Shown here: in pieces, positions 10,986-25,900 of the stretch
Layout: every line of letters starts with the position of its first letter
How positions within the stretch are numbered: position 1 is the stretch's first letter
From: Carposina sasakii
Taxonomy: Eukaryota; Arthropoda; Insecta; Lepidoptera; Carposinidae
NCBI GenBank assembly: GCA_014607495.2
Contig: CP053153.1
Span: forward strand, 12,834,001-12,898,000
Direction of reading: 5' to 3'
DNA length: 64,000 nt
Notes under the pieces: model-generated
Told to the model about the DNA's origin: nothing
The model's input: only the letters and a program-made list of their open reading frames with translations
The model's database searches: none
Made by a program: the position numbers and the translations under genes

Positions 10986-13900
10986 ATGGCTCCAAATTTT
11001 AGTAGATTAACTTCAAGGACAGATGTGAAAATAGCGTTGGCTGCCTCTGCAGCGATTAGTGCTTGGTGGATTAAAAATTCTTTAGGCAAAAGGTGAATAT
11101 TGTACCCGGAAGATAGTGAATTTCCATTCACTTTCGTACCTCAAAACCGTTTCTGTATGTACATACTTTACAGTTTCAAGGTGTCGATTGCCTGGCAGAA
11201 TTTATTGTACTTAGCCCAATTACTTATCACTTTTGAATTATGTACTTATTTATTTATTACTAATGTACCCTTTATACTATATCCATGTACTTAAATCACT
11301 ATAAAAATAAGATGGGGGCCCCTTAGATATATTTTTTATTTTTAGTAGGTATTTATTATGGCAGCAACAGCAATAGGTTTATCGTACATACATACAAAGA
11401 TATAATCACGCCTTTATCCCTTACGGGGTAGGCAGACCACCAAGAGCCAATAGAACCACATGGTGCCACTTCTGACCAATTTTAAAGGTATAGTTGAGAT
11501 GTACAAGTTCGGTTAGTAGGTTTATCGTATGTAAAAATTTAAACTGTCTAGCTATAACAGTTAATGAAATACAGCCTGATATATAGATATTGTAGGCAAA
11601 AAATAATAGGGTACCATCTAGAATATGTACAGAAACCGAAAAAAATAGTTCAAGATTTAATTCAATGTTGATAATATATTTTTTGTTACCTACTCACATT
11701 TATTCATACCTACTTTGGGGCTGTCAGCAATGAATATCATAATAAGTAAAATTACCATAGAATAACAATGTTGAAATATTTCTATGCAAACACTATACAT
11801 TCTTACCTAATTGTTATTTTCTATTAGAAGTGGCAGTTCACTCCATATTGATATTTTTAACATAACTTTTGTGTTATTATTACATACTAGTTTCTCAATG
11901 ATGTTTTGTTGTTTTGCAATGTTGACAACCAGTTCTTTTGGTGTATAAGTTGCCATATTGTTTTATTTGGGTTCCCAAAATAGATTCTTAGCTGAGGCAA
12001 TTTATTCAGACTCTGATTTATTCCTTTCCACTTAACTATTTATAAAAGAACAGTTTTTTAATACTTGTAAAATTTTATGAATTTTGAATTATACTTCATC
12101 AAGTGCCTAAATAACTAATTACTGTACAGGGGTACTTGTATGTGCTCAGTTATAAAACAAAATAGTTTGAATTTTTTGGGAAAGGTAAATTCATATGACA
12201 TCTTGTTTTACAGCGGTGTTGCAGTTTTTGAGTAAATCTAAAAAAACAGTGTAGATAGTTAGGTACCTAACTACTTGCATACTTCCTTTATTTCTGTGGG
12301 GGCACATAGGGCTGATTTTTCTATAGTAGGTTTCTGCTGTGGTAGAATTTCCACTCACTCTATGAAAGTTAGTAAAAAAATAACTTTCCATTGCAGTAAA
12401 AAGCCCAGACATGGTCAAGTGGCACGTCTGTCTCCGGAGGAGCAGATCCAATACATGATAAAGGACAAAGAGAAGAAGGGTCCTCGTGCACAAATCAACG
12501 CCAAGTTCTTTGCCCAGCTGAACGAACTATGGAAGATTATGATACCGGGAGTCTGGTCAAAGGAGAGTGGCCTTCTCGTCCTGATTGCCATGTCCCTGAT
12601 CGCCAGGTCCATGTGTGACCTGTGGCTGATTCAGCATACTACGCTGGTGGAAGGGTGAGTCTACTGGAGTCTTACTAGAAAATAAGTTCAACCATCCTGG
12701 TTAGTGGAGTAGGGCTGGTCAAGAAACCAAAAACTACCTACATGCTTTTGCGGTTGTAATGTTCGTACTACTGCTACATTATTTTAAAGTAGCGAGCGCC
12801 GCGAGCCATGCCTGCTGTCATACATGGTTCTAAGTACCTACCTAGTTACTAAGGCCCATAGTACACGGCGTATTTTAAACGCGCCGACGACGCGCGTTTC
12901 AGGAACGCGCGTCTTCGGCGCCGTAGACGCTGCTTGTTGCGTTTGCATTGATGATATAAGATTGATGATGTAAGTTTCAAAATTAATAAGTACAGGCGCG
13001 TTTTACGATCGCTACGTGTGCTTAGGTTACGAGGTTGCGTTCAAATCTCGTATGAAGCGCGTATACGCGCGTTATCTGCGCGTCGTCGGCGCGTTTAAAA
13101 TACGCCGTGTACTATGGGCCTAAGTGCTTTAAAGTAACATTATTTCTCAATCCGAGACGTTTCATCATCAAATCAAATTAATGTGAATTATTAGTCATTT
13201 GAACCAAAAGGAAGCCTACTTTTTCGCGCGTTCGTCACATGATGAATCTTACCGCTAAAGGTGAAAATTTTACGACAACGAACGTCAATGTGAAACGATG
13301 TTACATGGTCTTAGCAACCTGTGGACTTATTTTTTTAGTAGTTACGAGTTTTCACTTCGATCGCGTTAACGTTAACTATTCTACCAATCACGTAGTGACT
13401 TTCACTAATCACGTCATCACGCTATAATTTGATTGGTTGACTGCTTGACGTTAAACCGAACGAGTTCGAAATGAAAACTAACACTAAATCCTATGTACTC
13501 AAAGTAAGTGGAGGCGCGCGGTGTCACAAAATACACACAGTCTGTCGCCGCTATCAAGTTGCCCGCTGCTTTCGAAACCGAAGTAGAGTCATGTTACACG
13601 TAATCCCCTCGTCTTAAAGTTGAAAGAGATGAATCAACCAATTAAAATTATCCTATCAATCCTTATATTTTAAATGCGAAAGGAAGTTTGTTTGTTACTT
13701 CTTCAGGCTTTATTTACTCACCAATATTCTTGAAATTTTGCATGTAGTTGGGAGTACCGAGATAGGATAGGCTACAATGCATAGACTAAATGCCTTACTA
13801 CATGCGGACGAAGTCGTGTGCTACAGCTAGTATTTAGTAAAACCAAGGATCCGGCGAAGTAATGAGTCCAATGTGTAACTTGATCATGCTTAATTATAAT

Positions 13901-16900
13901 GATAATGTATACATATTAATATTTAAACTCGTATACACAATACAGGTGTATGTTTGACCCTACTAAAACTACAATGAACATGCAGGAATGGATTTCGACT
14001 ACTTTAATGAAGTGATTAGTATGCCGGCTAGAAATTACTATTTTTAGAAACTACTACTTTTAGAAATATATAGGTATCTACATACATATAACATATAATC
14101 ACACCTTTATCCCTTACGGGGTAGCACCAAGGGCCGATAGGACCACATGGTACCATTTCTGACCAATTTTGAGGGTATAGTTGAGATGTACAATTCGGTT
14201 AGTAGTGACAGGTGGTCAGCCCATCGCCTACACAACACCAAGACCCTCTTGTCCCATATATATATAAGTATCTACCCAAAAAAATGTATAGATGCCTAAT
14301 ATATTTCTAAATAAAGAACGTATGAATGCGGATGAGGCGAAATAGGTATGTTTGGATCGTACTAAATGCAGGTCTGTAGTCTCTGCCTACCCCTATGGGA
14401 AATAACAGGCGTGAGGTTATCTGTATGTATTAGGAAACTAATTTCGAAGTTCTTTCCGTTTCAAATTATAATTAATCTAGGTATAGATGAAAATCGCCAA
14501 ATGTGTTTCAAAGCGTAAAACATGAGGATGGAGTTAACCGTACCTATTTATTGGACCAGTACCACTGGAACTGCTGTCGGGTAGTTAGATTTAATAATTT
14601 AGTTGAGATTTTTCCAATGGTCATAAAGCCCATCTGAATGATTTTATGCTGTCTTTCTCAAGATAGAGACAGACACATGCCTTTCTTGTTAAATCTATCG
14701 AACGAACGTATGATATGCAGCCGTTTACTTGTTCAACAGACAAAGTTTATAATATCCAATGTTTAGTTTAGACGAATTTAGTACATTTTTTGACTTCTAA
14801 ATCTTACCTAAGACTACATAATTACCCAGTGTAATGATTTAAAAACTTACAACGACCTAATTAAAAGGAGTAAATAAAACTGTAATGATAATTAAATTAT
14901 CGTGATAACTGCTTCAACCTTGAGCAAGTAGCGTTTTTTTTGGAGTCTTCTTTATAGAATCGAAAGTGTTTGCGATTATAATAAACACGATATAATGAAA
15001 TGTAGAAGTATGAAATATCACTACTCGTACATTAATATCACTACTCGTACATAATATGTTAACTAGCAACCCCGGCTGCAATGCTAGACACGCAATTCTG
15101 CTTTACGCGGACAAAGTCGGGTGGCCGCTAGTGTTCCTATATAACAATACAATATATCAACTTAACAAACTGAATTTTAAACAAGACAAAATGGAGGCCC
15201 TTCATCAATCAGCCCACACCCGCCCACAGCTGGGAATAGGCTCTCCTACTACGCCATCCATTCCGGCCGTGCTTCCGCATCCACTGGCTATAGTGGGTTT
15301 CAGGATGTAGTTCCTTAGGACGATGGTGTTAGTTACTAAGTGTACTCGTATGATACATTATCTGTAATACTGCTTACAATAAAAGTTAGTTCCAAATTCG
15401 GGCATAGGAGTTGTTGCATGAAACGGGCGTATTTTGCGGTTCGCTTCTTCTTCTTTCCTCCATGTCAAGTCCCGTAGGCTGATTACGTAACTTACAAAAG
15501 CTATGCCGAAGCAATGCGATCGCGAAAATTGTGAATATGCGTCGTAAGAGTGACACGAATCCCACTCGTGAACTTGTCCCGCGCACTCACAATTTGCTTT
15601 GCTTTCGAAAATGACGTAATTTCCTTGTCGCTCACCCCCACTTCAGGGACCTTTAAATGATAGTATTGTTTGGTTCATTAACAGGTCCATCATCACAATG
15701 AACCTGCCGGAGTTCAAAAAGCTTCTTCTGCAGTTCTTCACAGCCATGCCCTTGGTAAGTACCAGGTTATCATCCTACTGCGACCGAAGACCTAGCTTGC
15801 ATCACGGTTTCTAGTATAGTATACTACCTATACTATCTAATAACGAATGGCGATGTGTATTCCAGTATTGGAGCTCGTTAGATTAGTGTATCTGCCTATA
15901 ATATTTTGTCTCTAACCCGTCATGGCGGCCTATATCAATCTCAGTTAACGATTAGTCAACTGCTGAGGAGAAATTATAGTGCACAAGTATGTGCGCAAAC
16001 ACAGGTGCACTCTCTATTCCATCACCCTCATAGTCCGAAGGGACCGAAAGCCGAGACGACCGGAGAGAGATCAGGCGCAAGACCAACGGTTTTACGTGCT
16101 TTTCGAGGCACGAGCTAATTGTCAATTTTACTACATTAAAATCCGTAAGTACATGAAATAAATCCAGTGACACAAGCCCGTGATTGACTTAGAGGCAATT
16201 TTAATAAGGATCTCGAGAGATTTTTTGCATATTTCAGATAAAATATTCCGTTGTTTTCGTACGAAATTTCAAATTTAGAATTTAAAAAATCCGAGATTCT
16301 TTATCATCATCGTCTTCCTGCCCTGTTCCCATTTATTTGGGGTCGGCGCAATATGTTCTTTTCTTCCATTCATCCCTATTATCCGTCATGTCATTGCTTA
16401 CTCCCAGTACACGCAAATCCTCCCTCACACAGTCCATTCTTTATGATCTCTAGAATGTATTGAAATTGGCCGTTAGAGATTTAGCCAATGGTCAATAGAG
16501 CTTTTTTTGAAGTATAAAGTTGATGCTGTCTTGTTGTCCCTATATTGATCAAGTTTTATAGAAAGACAACTTCAAAGTTCTTCAGTTAGAACTATCCGCT
16601 TTTAATCTATACAGGGTGTAACAGAAAGGGTATGTTAAGCGAAAAGCTATGTAAATAGCCCACTATAGAGATCCTATTTCCAAAATTTGAGACTCGAAAT
16701 CATATTTTTATTTTTCAAGATTGTATGGACATTCCTTAGTTGTTTCGGAATTCTTCATATTATCTGGAAAAATATAAATGTGAATTTGAGTCTGAAATTT
16801 TGGAAATAGGTTCTCTATAGTGGGCTATTTACATAGCTTTTCTCTTAACATACCCTTTCTGTTACACCCTGTAAAATATTTTCAGATTTCATTAGTAAAC

Positions 16901-19900
16901 AGCGTCCTGAAATGGAGCATCGGAGACATTAAGCTGCGAATACGGACGAACTTGACCACGCATTTATATCAACAATACCTCAAGTAAGTATCCTCAAACG
17001 TATCTTAGTCCAAGCATACTCCGACCTTAAACTCAGATCTTTCCATACAAAAAGTCACTTTACATCAATGACGTTTCTGCTCCACACTTGCTAATGTTAT
17101 GGAAACAAAGCATAAACTAACAACATTACTCTAGCAAACTATTGATATTTGATTTTCCTTGTAGGTATAATGTAAATAAATATGCTACCAAACCAAGTTA
17201 AGTAAATAACCTACCTTAAACGAATTGAAGAATAAGACATAACATTATTGATAGGTAAACAAAATCTTTTAATATACTCTTGAATCTCCTCATCATCACG
17301 ATCATTTTTCTCCATGGTAGCATACCTGGGAAGTGTCTGGTTCCCAAGATATTACGGTCCAAAGTTGAGTAAATAGACTGCTTTTTCTGCATAAATGCAC
17401 ATAGACGCGCGTAGCAAGATTTTTTCACGAGAAATAATTAATATCTGCCTATGAAAAAACTAGCATAAACATTGGACACTATAAATTTTGCCCGATCAAT
17501 TTTCAAATATATTTACATAATACCCCAGAACATTTTTTGGCATAAACTTTATTTGATGTATAGAGAACGTACCCTTCGTTAAGGGTGGCAAAGAAAAAAC
17601 ATCCTGTATAGATGGTATTGTATAAGATAATTTCCATTCTAATTGAATATTTCTCTGTTGGACAGAATCGGTTGAACAGAAATTTTAAAACAATGAAATG
17701 TATTAACATAATACACGTTGTTAACATACCGAATTCTAAAGAAAAACACAAATTGCTTTTTAAATTATGTTTAAACTAATTTAAATATAACTCATTATTG
17801 TTTTTACGAATAATATAGTCGAGATTAATATAAATAATCATTAGCGGTTTTAATAAAAATATTATGCTCCGACGTTAAACTTTATAGACCCCTTTCAAAA
17901 GTTGACTGGTTCTCGTGGACCCCCTACAGGCCTACACCGCATACAAATTAATTGTGAAGCCCCATTTTTTCACGCAAATGTAGACCCCATCGAGTCTCCT
18001 GTGGACCCCTGGGGGTCCACCTGGACCACTTTGGGAACCACTGCTTTAGACTAATCCATAAAAAATGAAATGTCACTTCACGCCTCGAAGTAACGTTATA
18101 CTCCACATTTATTAATTTATTCTAACCCCGTCTTACAAAGAACACACGTTCAAAGTGTTCAGTGGGGTAAGCACGAACCTTTTTACGCGGTGTAACGCTA
18201 GAGACTCGCTAGCAAAATCTATGTGATTTGACAGTTTGACGATTACGGACTATCGAGAGGTTCGTGCTTACCCCACAGGTCTCTAAAATCAGTTGTTTAC
18301 ACTGTGCGTTGATCCGTCAGTTATTCAGGTCGGGACTAAGCATATTATATGACCTATAGATTAGAGAGAGATGACCTTATTCATAAAAAACCTTAAGCAT
18401 TGATTAACGCCTAATTTGACAGATATTCGATACATTTTGCTGTCAAATGTCGTGCTTAACGGTTGCTTAACTTCCACACACGGTTTATAAGTAAGACCCA
18501 TAATCTTGTTGACTAGATTTAATTGTTAACCTGTGCTTCGACCTTTAATACCACAACCAGGGCTATTTGCTAAAAGTGGATTGCGAGCGCTACAGTTTGG
18601 TCGGCCGGGTCAAAGTACAGCGTGACGTAATAATTATGCAAATTATTACACACGGCCGACAATGACTGTTATGTCTGTACTGTCGTGAAGAAAATATAAT
18701 GGAGAGCTGTAAACGATGTAGTTTCTACCCGACTGCGCCAGAATGTGGGTTATGTTTTTCGAGTGTATACAGGGTGTTTGTGACAGCCAGGCATATTATA
18801 ATATATAATATTGAAATGCCGACTTCAGACCATGATGATGAGGCGAAAACCACTAAAAAATTTTGCAGGAAAATTCAAAAAAATTCAGACTTTTTTAAAA
18901 TTTTTTCATAAAAAATAGAATCGCTCGTTTATGTAGTCCTTAGTTAATGACTTAAAAACAAAGTTTTAACATACCTATGGGTGATTTTCAAAAAAAAGTT
19001 GCGCCCATAAAAATTCAATTAACTGATCAACCCTAAAGGAGTCACAAGTGATTCAAAAATAGAAATATATCACACAATAATCAATAAGCCATATTTAACT
19101 AGTCACAGGATCGCCCGATACAATTTGCGCAGAAAGCAATACTTATAATTGCGGATAATCAAATTAAAAAAATGTATTTCCTGCGAGTAATAACACTGTC
19201 GTATAACTTAAAACAATGGTAGGTACTTGTTCAGTATTTGCCTGGCTGTCACACACACCCTGTATGTATTTATAATAATAATAAATTCATGTATTGAGGT
19301 AACTAAGACCCATTTTTGTTAGTTACAAATATATTTAAAATTAAACATTATTAAATTTATATTTCTTTGGCAGATAGGGTGTAACAGAAAGGGTATGTTA
19401 AACGAAAACAAATATATTTAAATGTTATTGTAGATATTTAAAAATTCTCCTAAAAAATATGGATAGGTTCTCTACAGTGGGCTACTCACATATAACATAC
19501 CATTTTTGTTACATCCTGTATATACAATAAAATGGTCACGGATCTATGTTTGTGCACGCTAATCTCAGAAACGGCTGAACCGATTTCGGTGCAGTTTTCA
19601 GGAATATGTTGTGACAGGCAGGTCCTATTTAACATATAGGCTACTTTTTATCCCGGAAAAAAGGTTTTTATCCCGGATAATTTCTACGTTTAGTTTATCG
19701 CTTCAGTTTGTTCCCTTATCTTTCGAGCGTATAATCGATTGTATGAAATACTCGTAATATCAGGTGTTCTGGGTAGTACAATTTGTTGGTTATATTTTTA
19801 GTTAGTTTATCATCATGCTAAATAGCTCAGACTGGAAAATATCCATGATCAATTATTATAAATAAGACATTTAGGATAAGAAATGAACTGGTGAGGATGA

Positions 19901-22900
19901 CTGAATGTGGAAATGAGTTTAAGTGACGGAAGAGTGGATGGAAGGGGAAGACCTCGCCGGACTTTCGGAAAATTGGTATTCGTCAGGTCAAGAGACCGAC
20001 GAGCGTGCATGAAGAATATCAAGTAGATATGTGTCAGGATCGTAGCAAATGGAGATCCGTAACCCCTCGTGATTATTATGTATGTAACAAGCTATGATAT
20101 TTTACATGTGTACAGCTATTTACTTTTGCGTATGACTGTACTATACGATCATCACTCATCATCACTTAGTTGTGTACAAATTCACTTTCTAATACAAACT
20201 ATGATGGTAATTTCACTTGTTGTTTCACCCAAACTTCTATGCTGCTCTGGGAGTGAAAAAAAAACGTATAATACTACAGCTGCTTCTCTTCCCGGGCATA
20301 CTGTACAAGTCAGTAGAGGGACAAGAGGGTCTTGGTATTTTGTAGGCGATGGGCTGACCACCTGTCACTACTAACCGAACTTGTACATCTCAACTATACC
20401 CTCATAATTGGTCAGAAGTGGCACCATGTGGTTTTATCGGCCCTTGGTGCTCTGTCTACCCCGTAAAGGATAAAGGCGTGATTATATTGTATGTATGTTT
20501 CACCCAAATTCAATCTAACCTGCCCGTGATGTACCCAACTATAAAACCGCCGAGGCTCTGGCGTTAACAGCCTATAATACCTATCTAGAGTACTTGGAAA
20601 CATTTCCCATTGGACTCATTAACCGATCGCTATATTTTATTTATGTCCGAAAAGCGTCGGTAGGCTCACCCCTTACCAGTTGGGATTTGATTGGCTAACT
20701 GGTGAAAAGTGGTTGTGTAATTTACCCACTGCTGTCTAGCCGCCCTTCTCTCCTTGTCTATTGTCTAGCTATCGCGGTTCTTTAGATACAGCCTGGTGAC
20801 AGACAGACGGACGGACAGAGAGACAGACAGCGAAGTCTTAGTAATAGGGTCCCGTTTTTACCCTTTGGGTACGGAACCCGTAAAAAGAAAGTCTTCGTCT
20901 TCAGCCTATTGCAGTCCACTGCTGGACGTAGGCCTTCCCTAGGGCACGCCACAAAACTACAGCCATAGGGGGGTTTTGCCCATAGTCACCACGCTGGGCA
21001 TGCGGGCGGGTTGGTGACCGCAGTCTGATTTTTGGACCATGTTGTCAACACGGAAGGCGCTGCTGCCCACCTCCCAGAAACCCTTAATCGCCTCGTACGA
21101 TACCCACGGGCAGGCATGGGGTAGTACAAACTCTACTCTGCCGGCACCACGCGGCTAAAGGAAAGTCATATCTAATAAAACTTATTCTTTTAGAGGTTTC
21201 ACATACTACCAAGTGACCAACCTGGACAACCGGATAACCAACGCGGACCAACTCCTCACCAACGACCTGGACAAGTTTGGAGAGACCGTCGTGGACCTGT
21301 ACAGCAACATCAGCAAACCTATCCTCGATATCAGCATCTATTTGTATAGGCTGACCGTCAATCTTGGTCCTTCGGTAAGATGTTAACAAATGTTTTGTAT
21401 AGTCTGACTAACAGTCTTAGTCATTTGGTATTTATCAGCACCTATTAGTATAGACTGACCGACAATCATGGTCCGACGATAAGATATCAGTGTATATTTA
21501 TATGGACTGTTCGTCAATTAATTGTATAGACTGACTATCAATCTTGGTCCGTCTATAAAATAATCAGCATGTTTTGTGTAATGACCATCCATCTTAGTGC
21601 TTTCATATAATGTCATAGACATATAATGGACACAGGTGTGTTCTCGAAATGGGATAGCCATCCAGAAATGCAGGATCATAATGGATATTCCGCAGGCACA
21701 TTTAGCATAGCGGGAACAGATGTAAATGACCAGTGACACGTTGCTAGCTTATCGCACGAGTTCTTTAGTCGACTGATGTATACAGTTAATGTCATAAAGC
21801 TATTATGAAATAACCACTTCGACTTTTAAAATTTGTGCCTTAATTTCGTAAACCATTCAAATCGATTCGCCATTCGATTCTAAGCTAAGCGAGAGCCATC
21901 TATTCCAGACGCCGGGTATAATGATGGCCTACCTGTTCCTATCGGGAGTATTACTGACGTACCTGCGTAAACCGACGGCGAGAATGACGGTACAAGAACA
22001 GAAGCTGGAGGGAGAGTTCCGATACGTTAACTCCAGGCTGATCACAAATTCGGAGGAGATCGCGTTCTATCAGGTCAGTTTGATGTAGCGGTGCCATCTG
22101 TCGGCAAAGACGGAAACAAAAATACAAATTGATGTTTCACATGACGATTGAAATTACATGGGCCAAACAAGATCTAGTGGGGCGTAAAGCACTTCCCTTT
22201 TCATCACTTCCACATAGAGTGCGTTTCAGACCCCGTATTACGAATTTAGTAAAAGCAATTCGATAGCAAAAGACACTCGCTGATCGCTTATAAAATTCGT
22301 GTTATGTAATCACAGCAATTCCGACACGAAAATTATATAGTTTTCGCTGTCGCATTAAAAGCAAAGCAGTGAACTCTAGTGTATCTTAGGGCAACAACCG
22401 CGAGCAACTGACGCTACTGGCCAGTTTCTACAAGCTGACCAGGCATTTGAGGAACTTCCTCAACTTCCGAGTCGGCATGGGATTCATTGACAGCATCATC
22501 GCCAAGTGTAAGTCATTTAGCATATGATGGAGAGGCAGCGGTACACATGCACATTTGTCAATCTTCGCATTTTAAGTGACGACTTCAGACACAGCATGTC
22601 TCTTTCTGTTTGTGTCAAAGAAAGCTTTACCATGAAAATAAATTATGTCCAATATCAGGTTAATTTTAAAAATGAAGAAGTCTTAATTATTTAGTAATTG
22701 AGTCCAAAGCTCCATTCTTTGAGAGCAATTATGCAATCACTACTTTCGTTAAACCATTTTAGAGATGGAAAAGTACCGTCTGGTCCCATTTCGGTGTACA
22801 TAGTTCGCGGATAAAATGAAATCTAGCATGTGATTGACTTTGTATAAGTAGTACCTTAGTTAATGTTGACTTTTGTACCTATAGTTATGTAGGATAATGC

Positions 22901-25900
22901 CAAAATGACGGCCGATTGGTGTAGTTGGTAGTGGCCCTACCTGCGACGCCATAGGTTCTGGGTTCGAATCCCGGTAGGTACAAACATTGATGTGATGAAC
23001 ATCGTTGTTTGTTTCCGAGTCATGGATGTTTATATACTTATCTATGTATTTATATACCGTTGCTTAGTACCCACCGACACAAGACCTTATGGATCTTAGT
23101 GTGGGACTAGCTCAATGTGTTGTGAAGTGTGTGAATATTTATTTATTTAAAAAAAACCTTAGTAAGTAAAAGCTTTTTGAACTATGTTTGTTGCAGACGT
23201 AGCGATAACTGTGGGCTTCTATGCTGTGTCGCGACCCTTCTTCGTTAAGGATCACAACTTGCTAACCACTGGCTCGGAAAACGATCGGTTTATGGTAAGT
23301 TTATATTAGTTTACTTGATTTGATTGATTTTAAATAGAACCTTGTATCAAGCAAGCTATTGGTAGTAAGCAAACTATAGATGTGTTCTTATAGATTGAAC
23401 TTTTCGATCGATCTCCCGTTTTTCTCATCCAGTCACTACCAACCACTTGGTCTCATCTTTGAGTCATCCATCCATCAGGCAGGGTCCTGAGAATATTGTA
23501 TATACGAGTATGTATGGAACCAAATGTAAATGCAAGCAAGTAAAACGGGTTTTCCCGGGTCTTGCAGGACTGTTAGCATTCTTAATTGTATATATCGAGA
23601 ATAAGCCACCCGTATTTTAGTGTGGGACTAGGTTAATGGTGTTGTGTAGTGTGTGAATATCATGGAGAAGAAATAAAAGAGGAGCAGCGGCTAAGTATAT
23701 TTTCATACAAAAATAGTGTGCCGCTGAGCGGGGTTGTAGTATGGGACGAGGGGAGCATTGAACACTGTAACCCTGTCCATTTACATAGAAACCACCTTGT
23801 AGTGACTAGCCAAACTACTTGCACAAGCGTGTGGTTACAGCTATTGCGTTACACTGGCGCTGAAGCTCCGCCCCTATCATGACGTCATGGCTTCACGATT
23901 GCCACACGACTCAGTTCATAGTCCCTTCTCCTTTTTTATACCTTCTCCATGGTGAATATTTATTTATATGTAGAATTTGTGTTCCCAGTACTACTACACA
24001 TACGGGCGCATGCTAGTCAAGATGGCGGAGGGTATCGGGCGCCTCGTGTTGTCTGGCAGAGAACTCAGCAAGCTCGCCGGACTGACGGCACGCGTCACTG
24101 AACTGAAGACAGTGCTAGATGACGTGCACAAGGGAAACTACCAGCGGAGCATGCAGCTGCAAGGTACGAATGACGACCGATTGGTGTAGTAGGTAGTGGT
24201 CCTGCCTGCCACGTCATAGGTCCTGGGTCCGAATCCCGGCAGGTGCAAACATTTATATGATGAATATCGATGTTTATTTCCGAGTCATGGGTGTTTCTAT
24301 ACTTATCTATGTATTTATATTCCGTTGCTTAGTACCCACGACACAAGACCTTGGGGATCTTAGTGTGGGACTAGGCCAATATGTTGTGAATTGTGTAAAT
24401 ATTTCTGCAGTCCACGCGAACGCCCGCGACTTCGTCCGCGTGGACTGCAAAAAAAACAAAATGTCGAAATTATCCTGTGATAAAAATATTTTCCCGGGAT
24501 AAAAATCTAGCCTAAGTGTTAATCCAGGGTGTCAAGTAACTCCATACCAAATTTTATTAAAATCGCTCCAGCGGTTTTTACGTGAAAGAGTAACAAACAT
24601 CCATCCATCCATACTTACAAACTTTCGCATGTATTATATTAGTAGGATCATCATCATCATTTACAGCCCTGATAAGTCCACTGTTGGACATATGCCTCCC
24701 CCAACAACCTCCACTCCGACCGGTCGGAAGCAGCCTGCATCCAACCGACGCCAAAAAAAACAATAAAATATAATAGGTTTTTATTTGAGGATCATACATA
24801 AATAAACATTCACACACTTCACAACTAGTCCCACATTAAGATCCCTGAGGTCTTGTGTCGTGGGTACTAAGCTACGGTATATAAATACACGCTGGCTACC
24901 TGCCTGACGGCAACCCTCCTTGGGTATAGCTAATTGACAATTTTAGAAAATCTGTACATGTTAGGTTTCGTCGGCGGTAGGCTCATGCACTCCAACTTAC
25001 CTTATGCAACTAAGCGTCCAATCTTACTTCCCAAGTCACATCATCTTACTAATATTATCATTGATTATTATCATCAGGTTCATTTACATGCAGGCCCTGC
25101 ATGTCTTATTACGATTTTACATCAAAGGTTTTGGATCTTGTCGGCTCGTCGAGTAGTCCGACATAGAGTTTTTCTATGCCATCGTTGCTATCGTCTCAAT
25201 GCGAAGCCTTTGGAACCGGTTATGGGTAATCTCCCACCCAGTCGTATACGCCAGGCAAGACCATTTGTGAAGGTTGGCATTGATTTCGCCGGGCCTTTCT
25301 CTATAAAGGTTTCCACGGTTCGAAATTCAAAACTGCGCAAGGCCTATATCTGCGTCTTCGTATGTTTAGCTGTCAAAGCTATACATATTGAAGTCACGTC
25401 AGATTTATCCACTGAAGCCTTCCTTGCCTGCTTTCACAGATTCATCTCTAGGAGAGGCATGGTGTCGGACGTATATAGTGACTGTGGCAGAAATTTCCAA
25501 GGCGCTAAACGTTATTTGGACGAGGTAGAGTCCTTCCTTAATAATAATAAACGAGCAATCAGCGAAGGTCTATCTAAACATAATGTCAACTGGCACATGA
25601 ACCCACCTTACAGTACCCACATGGGTGGCCTTTGGGAATCATCGGCAAAACAATTATTCAAACGATCTATTGGGAGTCAAGTTCTTACCTTTGAGGAACT
25701 GACTACAGTTTTTGCTCGAATTGAGGCCGTATTCAATTCACGACCACTCGATTATCCAATGATCCCAGTGATTTTGAAACTTTGACACCAGGACACTTTC
25801 TGATAGGTCAACCCTTAGCTTCGTTACCGAAAACCAGTTCCGATAATACTCCTCTTTCTCGGCTGAATCGTTGGCAATTGACTCAGCAAATTTCGCAACA

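Noticed and set aside
18699..18911. 70-residue cysteine-rich open frame (CKRCSFYP start)
   Set aside because: Most of it is inside the MITE 18768-19264 in an Abcd3 intron; no homologue known.
22908..22982. tRNA gene
   Set aside because: A and B boxes are good, but the anticodon arm does not fold and the same head occurs at 24169 with a shared SINE body, so it is SINE. The tRNA-like parts at 4149, 26580, 52690 and 63860 were rejected for the same kind of reason.
24934..25785. Active BEL/Pao retrotransposon
   Set aside because: Gag, protease and reverse transcriptase are missing, and the remaining part has a frameshift, a stop and an inverted duplication.
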